From an uncultured Roseivirga sp. (GTDB taxonomy: Bacteria > Bacteroidota > Bacteroidia > Cytophagales > Cyclobacteriaceae), in NCBI GenBank assembly GCA_947493005.1, contig CANLOY010000012.1:1-64000 (forward strand): a DNA stretch of 64,000 nt. The letters run 5' to 3'. The notes under the pieces are model-generated. The model was not told where the DNA came from. It did no database searches and saw nothing but the letters and a program-made list of their open reading frames with translations. The position numbers and the translations under genes were made by a program. Below, in pieces: positions 34,966 to 43,096 of the stretch (position 1 is its first letter; each line of letters opens with the position of its first letter).

Positions 34966-36417
34966 ATGAGCACGAATAAGAGAATTACAGTTGCATACGG
35001 AGATGGAATTGGACCTGAAATTATGGAAGCAACCTTGCGCATAATGGATGCTGCTGAAGTAGGGATTGAATATGATGTGATCGAGATAGGGGAGCAGGTT
35101 TATAAGGCAGGCCATAAATCGGGTATCAGTCCAGAATCCTGGGAAACCCTAAGAGCAAACCCTTATTTTCTGAAAGCACCTATAACAACACCACAAGGTG
35201 GAGGTTATAAAAGCTTAAATGTAACCATCAGAAAATCTCTTGGCTTGTATTCTAATGTCAGGCCCTTTAGGGCTTATCCTCCTTACGTACCATCATTTTT
35301 CCCACATATGGATGTGGTAATTGTTCGGGAAAATGAGGAAGACTTGTATGCAGGTATTGAATACCAACAAACAAGTGAAGTTGTTCAAACGCTTAAACTG
35401 ATTTCCGATCCCGGTTCTGAAAAAATAGTAAGGTATGCTTTTGAATATGCCAGAGCATATGGTCGTAAGAAGGTGACTTGTATGACAAAAGATAACATTA
35501 TGAAACACTCTGACGGTTTGTTTCATAAAATCTTCAATGAGGTTGCCAAGGAATATCCTGAAATAGAGGCTGATCACTGGATTATAGATATTGGGTCTGC
35601 AGTAGTTGCTGCAAGGCCAGAGTCCTTAGATGTTGTGGTGACATTGAATCTTTACGGTGATATAGTTTCAGACATTGCCGCGGAAGTAGCTGGATCAGTT
35701 GGAATGGCTGGGTCTTCTAATGTAGGAATGAACCATTCTATGTTCGAGGCTATTCATGGCTCTGCACCAGATATTGCAGGAAAAAACATTGCTAATCCTT
35801 CTGGCTTGCTAAATGGAGCTACTATGATGTTGGTTCAAATGGGGATGGCTGACAAAGCTGAACTGATCCAAAATGCCTGGTTAAAAACCCTTGAGGATGG
35901 TGTGCATACGGGGGATATTTATCGCGCTCAGAGAAGTGCTGAAAGAGTAGGTACCAAAGAATTTGCCGATGCTGTGATTGCCAGGCTAGGACAAGTTCCT
36001 TCGAAACTAAAGGCAGTGAAGTACAATGAGAATGTTTCCATCAATGTAGATGTGAAAGAGAAACCTCAACAGAAAAAAGAGCTGGTTGGAGTTGATGTGT
36101 TTATTGACTGGAGAGAGAATAACAGAGATGTAAATGTATTAGGTGGTAAATTATCTGCTAATGTATCTACAGGTAAACTAACACTTAAAGAAATTTCTAA
36201 TAGAGGTGTTCTGGTTTATCCGAATGGTGTTCCCGAAGCTTTTAAGTCAGACCATTGGAGGTGTAGATATACCAATCCTAACGGGGAGACTCTTAGTAAT
36301 TCAGATGTGATAGAATTGATGAAAAAGGTTCAGGAAGCAGGGTTTGATTTTGTGAAAACTGAGCATTTGTACCACTTTGATGGAGAACGAGGTTACTCTT
36401 TAAGCCAGGGAGGTTAA
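34966..36417 (+). CDS. icd: isocitrate dehydrogenase (long, Thermus-like type)
   Basis: This 483-residue TCA-cycle enzyme converts isocitrate to 2-oxoglutarate. The N-terminal about 340 residues are the isopropylmalate/isocitrate dehydrogenase fold, with substrate residues Ser83, Asn85, Arg89 and Arg99 in SLNVTIRKSLGLYSNVRP and metal residues in LYGDIVSDIAAEVAG. The last roughly 140 residues form the extra C-terminal domain seen in Thermus-type enzymes. The cofactor loop reads HGSAPDIAGK: Asp269-Ile270 stand where NADP enzymes usually have Lys-Tyr, which points to NAD preference even though such genes are commonly named NADP-dependent. I chose the ATG at 34966; a TTG lies directly before it. 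Confidence 0.92.
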   Translation: MSTNKRITVAYGDGIGPEIMEATLRIMDAAEVGIEYDVIEIGEQVYKAGHKSGISPESWETLRANPYFLKAPITTPQGGGYKSLNVTIRKSLGLYSNVRPFRAYPPYVPSFFPHMDVVIVRENEEDLYAGIEYQQTSEVVQTLKLISDPGSEKIVRYAFEYARAYGRKKVTCMTKDNIMKHSDGLFHKIFNEVAKEYPEIEADHWIIDIGSAVVAARPESLDVVVTLNLYGDIVSDIAAEVAGSVGMAGSSNVGMNHSMFEAIHGSAPDIAGKNIANPSGLLNGATMMLVQMGMADKAELIQNAWLKTLEDGVHTGDIYRAQRSAERVGTKEFADAVIARLGQVPSKLKAVKYNENVSINVDVKEKPQQKKELVGVDVFIDWRENNRDVNVLGGKLSANVSTGKLTLKEISNRGVLVYPNGVPEAFKSDHWRCRYTNPNGETLSNSDVIELMKKVQEAGFDFVKTEHLYHFDGERGYSLSQGG

Positions 36418-36469
36418 GAACCATGTTATTACCGTATTGGCAACAATGGCTTAATGCATAAATATTTTT

Positions 36470-36496
36470 GAGGTTCCTGATACAATTAGGAACCTC
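36470..36496 (+). terminator. terminator after isocitrate dehydrogenase
   Basis: GAGGTTCCT and AGGAACCTC form a 9-base stem with a 9-base loop, followed by TTCTTTT, 52 bases after the stop. Confidence 0.7.
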
Positions 36497-36513
36497 TTCT
36501 TTTATACCTGTTT

Positions 36514-37011
36514 TCAATTTTCCAGAGTGGTGAGTATATAAACCCCAGAGTCCTTTAGTTCGAATTCTTGTTCCTGAGATTCAGCTTTTATATCGAAAGA
36601 TATTCTCCATTGGTTGGGAGATAATTTCTCTCCAGACACATCATATTTGTTGAAATTAAATGCTTTCCAACCACAAAAGCATGCCCTTACATAGTAGATT
36701 TCAAAATCTGTTTGTGTAAGGTCATCTCCCGTTTTTATTTCGAAAGAGCTGACATCGGATGGTACTTCTATCCAGAAGATTTCTGAAAGTTCATCGTCTT
36801 GAATGTTTTTGTTATCTGGATGATTGAAGACAAACCTAAAAGCAGTTTTTTCGCCTTTCTCCCAGTCTACATACATGCCTACATCTCCCTCGGGAGGTGA
36901 AAGCTCTGAGCCTTCAAAGTATACTCGTTCTATTGAACCATTGCTTTTATTGTCACAAGCGCTTATGACTGTAAGTAGTGCTATTAGTAAACCAAGCTTT
37001 TTCATATTCAT
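36514..37011 (-). CDS. hypothetical lipoprotein
   Basis: I do not recognise this 165-residue protein. It has a lipoprotein signal (KKLGLLIALLTVISAC, cysteine at residue 19) and a body of mostly beta character with a Cys pair in RACFCGWKAFNF. The ending ELKDSGVYILTTLEN resembles small beta-sandwich envelope proteins. Two in-frame ATGs (37011 and 37005) are possible starts. It stands alone, convergent with isocitrate dehydrogenase, with a 49-base spacer to the next minus-strand gene. Confidence 0.6.
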   Translation of the reverse strand: MNMKKLGLLIALLTVISACDNKSNGSIERVYFEGSELSPPEGDVGMYVDWEKGEKTAFRFVFNHPDNKNIQDDELSEIFWIEVPSDVSSFEIKTGDDLTQTDFEIYYVRACFCGWKAFNFNKYDVSGEKLSPNQWRISFDIKAESQEQEFELKDSGVYILTTLEN

Positions 37012-37060
37012 GTCCTTTCCAACTTAGACAGAGCTATTGTTCAATTGGTTGTAATAGAGG

Positions 37061-37663
37061 TCAATTAAACTCTTCAATTATCTTTTGAGAGGCTGGAAGG
37101 GCAACTTCGTTAATTATTTGACCCAAAAGCTTCAGACTCGACCTCAAGTCTTGTAAACCCATAAGGTACCAGTTAAACTGAGGTTTTAAACTCCCCTTTG
37201 AATCGTAGAAAGTAATGGGTTCGTTGGATATAAGGTGCTGATTGCAAGTTTGATTGAATGCTTTCACTCTTTCACTTATGCTTTGAACGTAATCATATCC
37301 ACCACTCAAACTGGACGCGAGTTCAGGACTCAATTGTATGAAAACATCATCATTGAATCCTGCCCTTGAAATGAGCATCGGTGCATCGAAAAAGATATTT
37401 ACGGGTTTAGGTTTGGGTTGGAGACCTTTCTCCATTGCATTTTGAAAATCAACTATCAGCGTGTTGAGTTGACTATGAGTAATAGATATTTGTGATGAAA
37501 GTTTTGTCAATTCTGAATTAAAAGTGATGAAGTAGTTCTTCTTGATTTTCTCTTCTCTCTTGTTCTGTTGATATCGGTTTAGTTCAAAAGCACCATAAAC
37601 CCCGATAAAAACAATGATGAGCTCTAGCAGGAATGCAAATACGCCTTTGGTTTTTTGTGCCAT
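37061..37663 (-). CDS. hypothetical single-pass membrane protein
   Basis: This 200-residue protein has one N-terminal membrane helix at about residues 8-28 (GVFAFLLELIIVFIGVYGAF) followed at once by a basic stretch (NRYQQNKREEKIKKN) and a mostly helical soluble domain. The helix with its ELNRYQQNKREE follow-up resembles the DUF6090-like group of Bacteroidota membrane proteins, but I am not certain. I chose the ATG at 37663; a TTG lies two codons upstream. The role is unknown. Neighbours give no clear clue beyond the small lipoprotein downstream. Confidence 0.6.
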   Translation of the reverse strand: MAQKTKGVFAFLLELIIVFIGVYGAFELNRYQQNKREEKIKKNYFITFNSELTKLSSQISITHSQLNTLIVDFQNAMEKGLQPKPKPVNIFFDAPMLISRAGFNDDVFIQLSPELASSLSGGYDYVQSISERVKAFNQTCNQHLISNEPITFYDSKGSLKPQFNWYLMGLQDLRSSLKLLGQIINEVALPASQKIIEEFN

Positions 37664-37702
37664 GCTCAAATATATAAAAAGAAAAAGGTATAAAACCGCT
37701 CC

Positions 37703-38662
37703 TTAAGCTTGTTGAAAACTGCTTAGTAACTCTGGTAAGTTCTTCAATATATCAGAAGTCATGGTGTCCAGATCGTAAGCAGGTTCCCAACCCCAGTCGT
37801 TTCTGGCTACAGAGTCATCAATGCTATCTGGCCACGAATCAGCAATTGCCTGTCTGAAGTCTGGATTATAGGAAGCCTTAAAATCTGGAATATGTTTTTG
37901 GATTGATTCAACAATTTCGGTTGGAGAGAAACTAATTGCAGAGACATTATAGCTAGACCTTACTTTGACCTGTTCATCAGGAGCTCGCATCAAATCAATG
38001 GTAGCTTTAATTGCATCCGACATATACATCATTGGTAAATAAGTGTCTTCAGATAAGAAGCACTCGAATTTATCTCCAGACAATGCCTTGTGGTAGATGT
38101 CTACAGCGTAATCGGTAGTTCCACCACCAGGAAGTGATTTGTAACCAATTAAGCCTGGATATCTTAAACTTCTGACGTCAACCCCATATTTTTCGAAGTA
38201 ATATTCACACCATCTTTCCCCTGCTAATTTACTGATGCCATAAACAGTGTTTGGATCCATTACTGTGTCTTGTGGTGTATTTACACGAGGAGTGGAGGGG
38301 CCAAAAACAGCAATAGAGCTCGGCCAGTAAATTCTCTTAAGTTGCTTCTCCTTGGCAAGTTCAAGCACATTTAACAGACCTGTCATGTTAAGATTCCATG
38401 CCCATTGAGGGTTTTCTTCTCCTTTGGCCGATAGTATTGCAGCTAGATGATATACTTGATTAATCCCATGATGGTCAACTATTTCTGCAAGACGGGCAGA
38501 ATTCATCACATCGAGTTGCTCGAAACTAAAGTCTTTAATAGCCGCATTTGGTTGAGATATATCCGAAGCGATAACGTTTTCGTTTCCATATATTTTTCCA
38601 AGCTCGTTTGTCAATTCTGAACCCAATTGCCCGCAGGCTCCTATCACTAAAATTTTGTCCAT
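37703..38662 (-). CDS. L-threonine 3-dehydrogenase, short-chain (SDR) type
   Basis: This 319-residue NAD-dependent enzyme of the extended SDR/epimerase family oxidises L-threonine to 2-amino-3-ketobutyrate. The nucleotide motif is GACGQLG (Gly8, Gly11, Gly14), and the catalytic Tyr141 and Lys145 lie in VYGISKLAGER, with Ser115/116 before them. Family features such as the SLRYPGLIGY segment match SDR-type threonine dehydrogenases. The call is strengthened by kbl, the next pathway enzyme, transcribed divergently 360 bases away. A different sugar epimerase is possible but less likely. Confidence 0.87.
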   Translation of the reverse strand: MDKILVIGACGQLGSELTNELGKIYGNENVIASDISQPNAAIKDFSFEQLDVMNSARLAEIVDHHGINQVYHLAAILSAKGEENPQWAWNLNMTGLLNVLELAKEKQLKRIYWPSSIAVFGPSTPRVNTPQDTVMDPNTVYGISKLAGERWCEYYFEKYGVDVRSLRYPGLIGYKSLPGGGTTDYAVDIYHKALSGDKFECFLSEDTYLPMMYMSDAIKATIDLMRAPDEQVKVRSSYNVSAISFSPTEIVESIQKHIPDFKASYNPDFRQAIADSWPDSIDDSVARNDWGWEPAYDLDTMTSDILKNLPELLSSFQQA

Positions 38663-38731
38663 CAGTTTAGATTGTCAGGTTGCAATATTAATTAAACAGC
38701 TTCATATCTAAAACGTTTGGTTGATCAAAGG

Positions 38732-38759
38732 TTGATTAGCTTACATTCTTATATATTTG
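38732..38759 (+). promoter_or_regulatory. promoter of the small gene-kbl operon
   Basis: TTG (38732-38734), then 17 bases, then TATATTTG (38752-38759) is a near-ideal Bacteroidota promoter, 7 bases before the ATG of the 84-residue gene. Confidence 0.6.
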
Positions 38760-38766
38760 CCCTATC

Positions 38767-39021
38767 ATGGAGCAGGTGAATTTCAAAGATTATCTGATTG
38801 GAAAAAAGATTGATCCAGGTGCGTTTGCAAAAGGAGAACCTGATCGTTTCAAAGAATTCAATTTGCTTTTTGATCAAATGCATCCGGACAGTTTTACAGC
38901 ACAAAAACTCTTTCTGATTAATAAGATCAGAAGGGCCTACCAGTTGAAAGAGGAGGTTGTTGAGAAAAGTGTGAAAAAGCCTATGATGCGCCCAAAGATT
39001 GCTAAACCCAAAACCAATTGA
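38767..39021 (+). CDS. small conserved-looking protein upstream of kbl
   Basis: This is an 84-residue cytoplasmic protein I cannot assign. It has a mixed helical body ([20 protein letters not shown] ... [20 protein letters not shown]) and a strongly basic C-terminal tail ([18 protein letters not shown]). It has its own good promoter, and its stop codon is separated from the kbl ATG by a single base, so the two are almost surely translated from one message. It may assist or regulate threonine/glycine metabolism, but that is inference from position only. Confidence 0.75.
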   Translation: MEQVNFKDYLIGKKIDPGAFAKGEPDRFKEFNLLFDQMHPDSFTAQKLFLINKIRRAYQLKEEVVEKSVKKPMMRPKIAKPKTN

Positions 39022-39022
39022 A

Positions 39023-40216
39023 ATGTACGATAAAATAAGACCACAGCTTCAGGCCGAAATCCAATCAATCAAAGATGCCGGACTCTATAAAGAGGAAAGA
39101 GTAATTACTACTCCTCAGGCAGCTGATATTAAAACAGCCGATAACAGAGAAGTAATTAATTTTTGTGCTAATAATTATTTGGGGCTTTCATCGCACCCAA
39201 AGGTGGTTGAGGCAGCTAAGGCAGCTATTGATTCACATGGTTTTGGAATGTCTTCAGTTAGGTTCATTTGTGGTACTCAGGATATTCATAAAGAATTAGA
39301 AAGAAAGATATCAGAATTTCTGGGTACAGAGGATACTATCCTTTATGCGGCAGCATTTGATGCTAACGGTGGTGTGTTTGAGCCGTTGCTAGGGCCAGAA
39401 GATGCGATTATTTCAGATTCGTTGAACCATGCTTCAATTATCGATGGGGTTCGTCTTTGTAAGGCCATGCGTTTCAGGTATCAAAACAACGATATGGCAG
39501 ACCTGGAAGAGCAGTTAAAAGCGGCAGATGCCCAAGGTGCCAAACAAAAAATTATAGTAACAGATGGAGTTTTCTCTATGGATGGCACAATTGCTCAATT
39601 GGATAAAATCTGTGACCTGGCAGACCAATATGGTGCCATGGTAATGTCTGATGAGTGTCATTCTACCGGATTTATGGGGAAGACAGGTAGAGGTGTTCAT
39701 GAACACTGTGGTTGTATGGATCGCATGGACATCATTACAGGGACATTGGGTAAAGCATTAGGTGGTGCCTCTGGAGGTTTTACTTCTGGAAAAAAGGAAA
39801 TCATTGAATTACTACGTCAGCGATCAAGACCTTATTTGTTCTCAAACACTTTAGCACCATCCATTGTTGGGGCTTCGATTGCAGTTTTTGATATGTTATC
39901 TGAGACAACTGAGTTAAGAGATAAGCTTGAGGAAAACACTAAATACTTCCGAGAGCAAATGACCGCAGCTGGCTTTGATATTAAACCAGGTGAACATGCT
40001 ATTGTTCCTATTATGCTCTATGATGCCGTGTTATCGCAAAAAATGGCCGCTGCAATGTTAGATAAAGGTATTTATGTGATTGGTTTCTATTTCCCAGTGG
40101 TACCAAAAGAACAGGCGAGAATCAGAGTTCAGATTTCTGCTGGTCATGAAAGACACCATTTAGATAAGGCAATAGCAGCCTTTACAGAAGTGGGGAAAGA
40201 ATTGGGCGTTATTTAA
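39023..40216 (+). CDS. kbl: glycine C-acetyltransferase (2-amino-3-ketobutyrate CoA ligase)
   Basis: This 397-residue PLP enzyme splits 2-amino-3-ketobutyrate with CoA into glycine and acetyl-CoA, the second step of threonine breakdown. The PLP lysine is Lys244 in [14 protein letters not shown], the same position as in E. coli KBL. Asp210 and His213 in SDECHSTGF bind the cofactor. The chosen ATG (39023) gives the usual N-terminus; an in-frame TTG eight codons earlier overlaps the small gene. It is divergent from the threonine dehydrogenase, and a clear terminator follows. Confidence 0.95.
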   Translation: MYDKIRPQLQAEIQSIKDAGLYKEERVITTPQAADIKTADNREVINFCANNYLGLSSHPKVVEAAKAAIDSHGFGMSSVRFICGTQDIHKELERKISEFLGTEDTILYAAAFDANGGVFEPLLGPEDAIISDSLNHASIIDGVRLCKAMRFRYQNNDMADLEEQLKAADAQGAKQKIIVTDGVFSMDGTIAQLDKICDLADQYGAMVMSDECHSTGFMGKTGRGVHEHCGCMDRMDIITGTLGKALGGASGGFTSGKKEIIELLRQRSRPYLFSNTLAPSIVGASIAVFDMLSETTELRDKLEENTKYFREQMTAAGFDIKPGEHAIVPIMLYDAVLSQKMAAAMLDKGIYVIGFYFPVVPKEQARIRVQISAGHERHHLDKAIAAFTEVGKELGVI

Positions 40217-40240
40217 GAAAAGTTACTCCTTAGAGTATAC

Positions 40241-40268
40241 AAAAGCCATTTCACTAGAAATGGCTTTT
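40241..40268 (+). terminator. terminator after kbl
   Basis: AAAAGCCATTT and AAATGGCTTTT form a strong stem followed by a T-run, 24 bases after the kbl stop. Confidence 0.8.
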
Positions 40269-40320
40269 TTTAATAATCATGACTTCCTAATTTACTTTTT
40301 AACTCAAAATATTAGTGGTC

Positions 40321-41472
40321 ATGAAAGAATACCTTGCAACAATCTTGGTTTGCTTATCCATTATGAGCTGTTCAGATACCAAGGAATCCAATGAACATCT
40401 CAAATCAGTTTCATCAAACGAATTTACTTCTTACCAACTATATGGAGATTTACCATCAAAGAGACTATCAGAGTTGATTGATAGAATCGAATTTACCCGA
40501 CTTGAAGAAACTGGAGAGTCTCTATTATCATATGTGCCAGATGTGTATCTGGTAAACGGGAAGATCATATTTTTCAGTCAGGATAGTGGAGATGTTTATG
40601 TCTTTAGTGACAAAGGAGAGTTTATTGATAAGCTGAATAGAAAAGGAGATGGGCCTGAAGAATATTCTGGTGTGAAAGATTTTTGGCTGGAGGATGAAAC
40701 CATAGTAGTGCATACAGTGAAAGGTGAGATAAAGAGGTATTCGCTTACAGGAGATTTTCTTGACTCAGAGGCTACCAATAGAAGAATATCTCATTTATAC
40801 CCATTCCACGGTGGTTATCTGGCAGACATGAACTACAATGAAGTAAATGATAGCCTGAAATATTTGTTGATCAGTTTGGATGAGCAAATGGAGATGAAGA
40901 AAATGTTTCTACCCTATCAAAGCAGACCAGTGTTAGAAATGTTCTCAAGTGCTTCAACCTTGTCTCCAATTGAAGGTGCTCTTTCATACTTGAGAATGAT
41001 GTCTGATACTGCTTTTATTTATGATGCAAAAGGTGTTAGACCTTTTATACACTATGATTTTGGCCAAAATTGGTTTTGGAAAGAAAAAAGAACCAGAGCA
41101 GAAGCATTTGAAGCGCTAGGCAGTTCTGATCAGGTATGGAACCTAATTAATAAAATAGGAGAAAGGTACATTTACCTCATGGGTAATGTAAATTTTGAAT
41201 ACACAGAAACGTTTGTTATCGACCGCGTTTTAAATCAGGTGGTTAAGATTAATAAAGAGAAAAATCCTGAGGAGAGTTTTGGCCTTTCCATTAGTCACTG
41301 GGATGGCGATTTTGTTTACGGAACAATTAGCTCACCCGATATTTCTGATTTGATTAGTGAGCTTACTAAAGAGCAATGGTCTTTCTCACAAGGAACAACT
41401 CTTGAAGAAATTGAGTCTTCTGAAAATCCTGTATTGATAAAGCTTAAGCTAAAAGGCGGAGATGACTGGTGA
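40321..41472 (+). CDS. six-bladed beta-propeller lipoprotein A
   Basis: This 383-residue predicted lipoprotein has the signal KEYLATILVCLSIMSC with Cys17. The body matches the Bacteroidota six-bladed propeller group (DUF5128/DUF4934-like): the hallmark LNRKGDGPEEYSGVKDF sits near residue 110 and the C-terminus ends ENPVLIKLKLKGGDDW. It is first of four tandem paralogues. I chose the ATG at 40321; a GTG lies two codons upstream. Function is unknown; the fold suggests ligand or protein binding at the envelope. Its last 25 codons share a 51-base identical DNA stretch with paralogue C. Confidence 0.82.
   Translation: MKEYLATILVCLSIMSCSDTKESNEHLKSVSSNEFTSYQLYGDLPSKRLSELIDRIEFTRLEETGESLLSYVPDVYLVNGKIIFFSQDSGDVYVFSDKGEFIDKLNRKGDGPEEYSGVKDFWLEDETIVVHTVKGEIKRYSLTGDFLDSEATNRRISHLYPFHGGYLADMNYNEVNDSLKYLLISLDEQMEMKKMFLPYQSRPVLEMFSSASTLSPIEGALSYLRMMSDTAFIYDAKGVRPFIHYDFGQNWFWKEKRTRAEAFEALGSSDQVWNLINKIGERYIYLMGNVNFEYTETFVIDRVLNQVVKINKEKNPEESFGLSISHWDGDFVYGTISSPDISDLISELTKEQWSFSQGTTLEEIESSENPVLIKLKLKGGDDW
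41376..41426 (+). repeat. 51-base identical 3' segment (copy in propeller A)
   Basis: This stretch is identical base for base to 44197-44247 in propeller C, and its last 37 bases also match propeller B. The rest of these genes is clearly diverged. Confidence 0.85.
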
Positions 41473-41577
41473 TTTAATTATTTATGAAGCTATTTCCGAG
41501 TTGTCAGGGCTTTTGTTTCTGGAATATTCAAGAGCTATTCCTTTTATTGTAAATTGAATTTGGTCAAATCAAAGTTC

Positions 41578-42744
41578 ATGAATATTAGAATAAAGAGTGT
41601 ATCATGCCTCTTATGTTTATATGTCGTAATTATTTGTCTTGGCTGCGGGGGGCAGTATGAAACATTAGAGAGGAAATCTGTAGACCAAAAGAATTTCCAA
41701 TCTTATCAACTGGATATTAAGGAAGATAAAAAACCATTCGTTGATCTAATCCAATCTCTTCAAATTACCCGCCTTGAAGAGACTGAAGAATCGCTATTAA
41801 GGTACGTTGGTCAAATCGAGTTTCATGAGGATAAGATGATAATCCCTGATAATAAAGGAACTATTTACCTTTACTCGAAAGCAGGTAAGTTTTTAAGCAA
41901 GTTTAATCGAAAAGGAGGCGGCCCAGAGGAGTATTCAAAATTGACTGATATTTGGCTTGAGAATGGTTTAATAGGTATTCATAACTTTGGTAAATCCATT
42001 AATCGATACGATTTAGAAGGTGATTTCATTAGTCGAGACCGCTTGGATAAACGAGTTGCACATCTGCACCCGTACAAATCAGGCTATGTACTAGATATGA
42101 ACATTAGAGGTACTCAGGATTCACTTGAATTTTTCCTTGTGACTCTGGATGATCAGATGAAAGTTGATAAGACATTTTTGCCATTTGATAGATTCTCAGG
42201 TTTTCAATATTCTTTTAGCGTTAGTTCGCTTTTCACATTAGGTGATGATTTGTTCTACCTACGTACGATGAGTGATACAGTCTATCGAATAACCACTGAT
42301 TCAGTAGTGCCATATATTCACTATGATTTTCAAGATGATTGGTACTTCAAACCAGGCGTTGAGGTGAAAGATGATTTTAGTGAAGAACAGCGGAAAAAGA
42401 AGCAAGCTTGGTTTGTGCTTAATCATATAGGGCCAAACTACATTTACGTGTATACAACCTTAGGTCCCAGAATGGATTATGCCTTCTTAATTGATAGAGC
42501 TACTAAGCGAAGTGTTAGCATTGAGCCTACGACCTCAGCAAATGAAAGGTTGGATTTCTCCACGATTGGCTGGAACAACGATGAGTTTCTCATTGCTTTA
42601 CAGTCGAGCCAACTTGTTACGTTTTTAGAGGATTTTGAAGAAGAGCAATATTTATTTACTGAAGGAACAACTCTTGAAGAAATTGAGTCTTCTGAAAATC
42701 CAGTCTTGATTAAGATGAAATTTAAGAGCGCAGCCAATTGGTGA
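41578..42744 (+). CDS. six-bladed beta-propeller lipoprotein B
   Basis: This 388-residue predicted lipoprotein has the signal SCLLCLYVVIICLGC (Cys23) and the propeller hallmark FNRKGGGPEEYSKLTDIWLE. The C-terminus is EEIESSENPVLIKMKFKSAA, as in paralogues A and C. I chose the ATG at 41578; the frame is open from a TTG eight codons earlier, but those residues dilute the signal peptide. It follows propeller A by 105 bases. An AACTA-N6-TAGTT inverted repeat lies 39 bases after its stop. Confidence 0.82.
   Translation: MNIRIKSVSCLLCLYVVIICLGCGGQYETLERKSVDQKNFQSYQLDIKEDKKPFVDLIQSLQITRLEETEESLLRYVGQIEFHEDKMIIPDNKGTIYLYSKAGKFLSKFNRKGGGPEEYSKLTDIWLENGLIGIHNFGKSINRYDLEGDFISRDRLDKRVAHLHPYKSGYVLDMNIRGTQDSLEFFLVTLDDQMKVDKTFLPFDRFSGFQYSFSVSSLFTLGDDLFYLRTMSDTVYRITTDSVVPYIHYDFQDDWYFKPGVEVKDDFSEEQRKKKQAWFVLNHIGPNYIYVYTTLGPRMDYAFLIDRATKRSVSIEPTTSANERLDFSTIGWNNDEFLIALQSSQLVTFLEDFEEEQYLFTEGTTLEEIESSENPVLIKMKFKSAANW
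42662..42701 (+). repeat. identical 3' segment (copy in propeller B)
   Basis: It matches propeller A over 40 bases and propeller C over 37 bases, although the surrounding coding sequence is diverged. Confidence 0.8.
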
Positions 42745-43096
42745 TATTCATCCGTTGAGAACTGGAACAAAATGAAACCTTTTAACTACAGGAGTAGTTA
42801 GTACTAATTGTTATGTCTAAATAAATCAACACTTAGGTATGATGCAGGTTTATTGTAATCGATGAGATTTTAGGAACAGATAAAAGTAAATCTAATCATT
42901 GAAAATAGAGACTCAGAAGAGAGCTGATTCAATAGGCCTGTTTAGGGATAACACTTGAAACTTATGCGAATAATGTTTCCAAGCTGATGCATATGATTTA
43001 GGAGAGTAATTTCATCCAATCCTTTAACTCCCCCACATATTCTTTTGCTCAGAATGGCATCATAATAATGGCTTGTTCAATCATTAGTTATTAAAA
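42745..43096. other. 352-base spacer without a recognisable gene
   Basis: This AT-rich stretch separates propellers B and C. I see no reading frame of useful length, no RNA gene fold and no clear TAnnTTTG box. The only structured element is the AACTA-N6-TAGTT inverted repeat at 42784-42799. It could be the remains of a lost paralogue or a long leader. Confidence 0.5.
42784..42799. promoter_or_regulatory. inverted repeat AACTA-N6-TAGTT between propellers B and C
   Basis: A strict 5-6-5 palindrome (centre CAGGAG, outer bases extend it to TAACTA/TAGTTA) lies 39 bases after propeller B. It is the same element as before the tonB-like genes. Confidence 0.4.
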
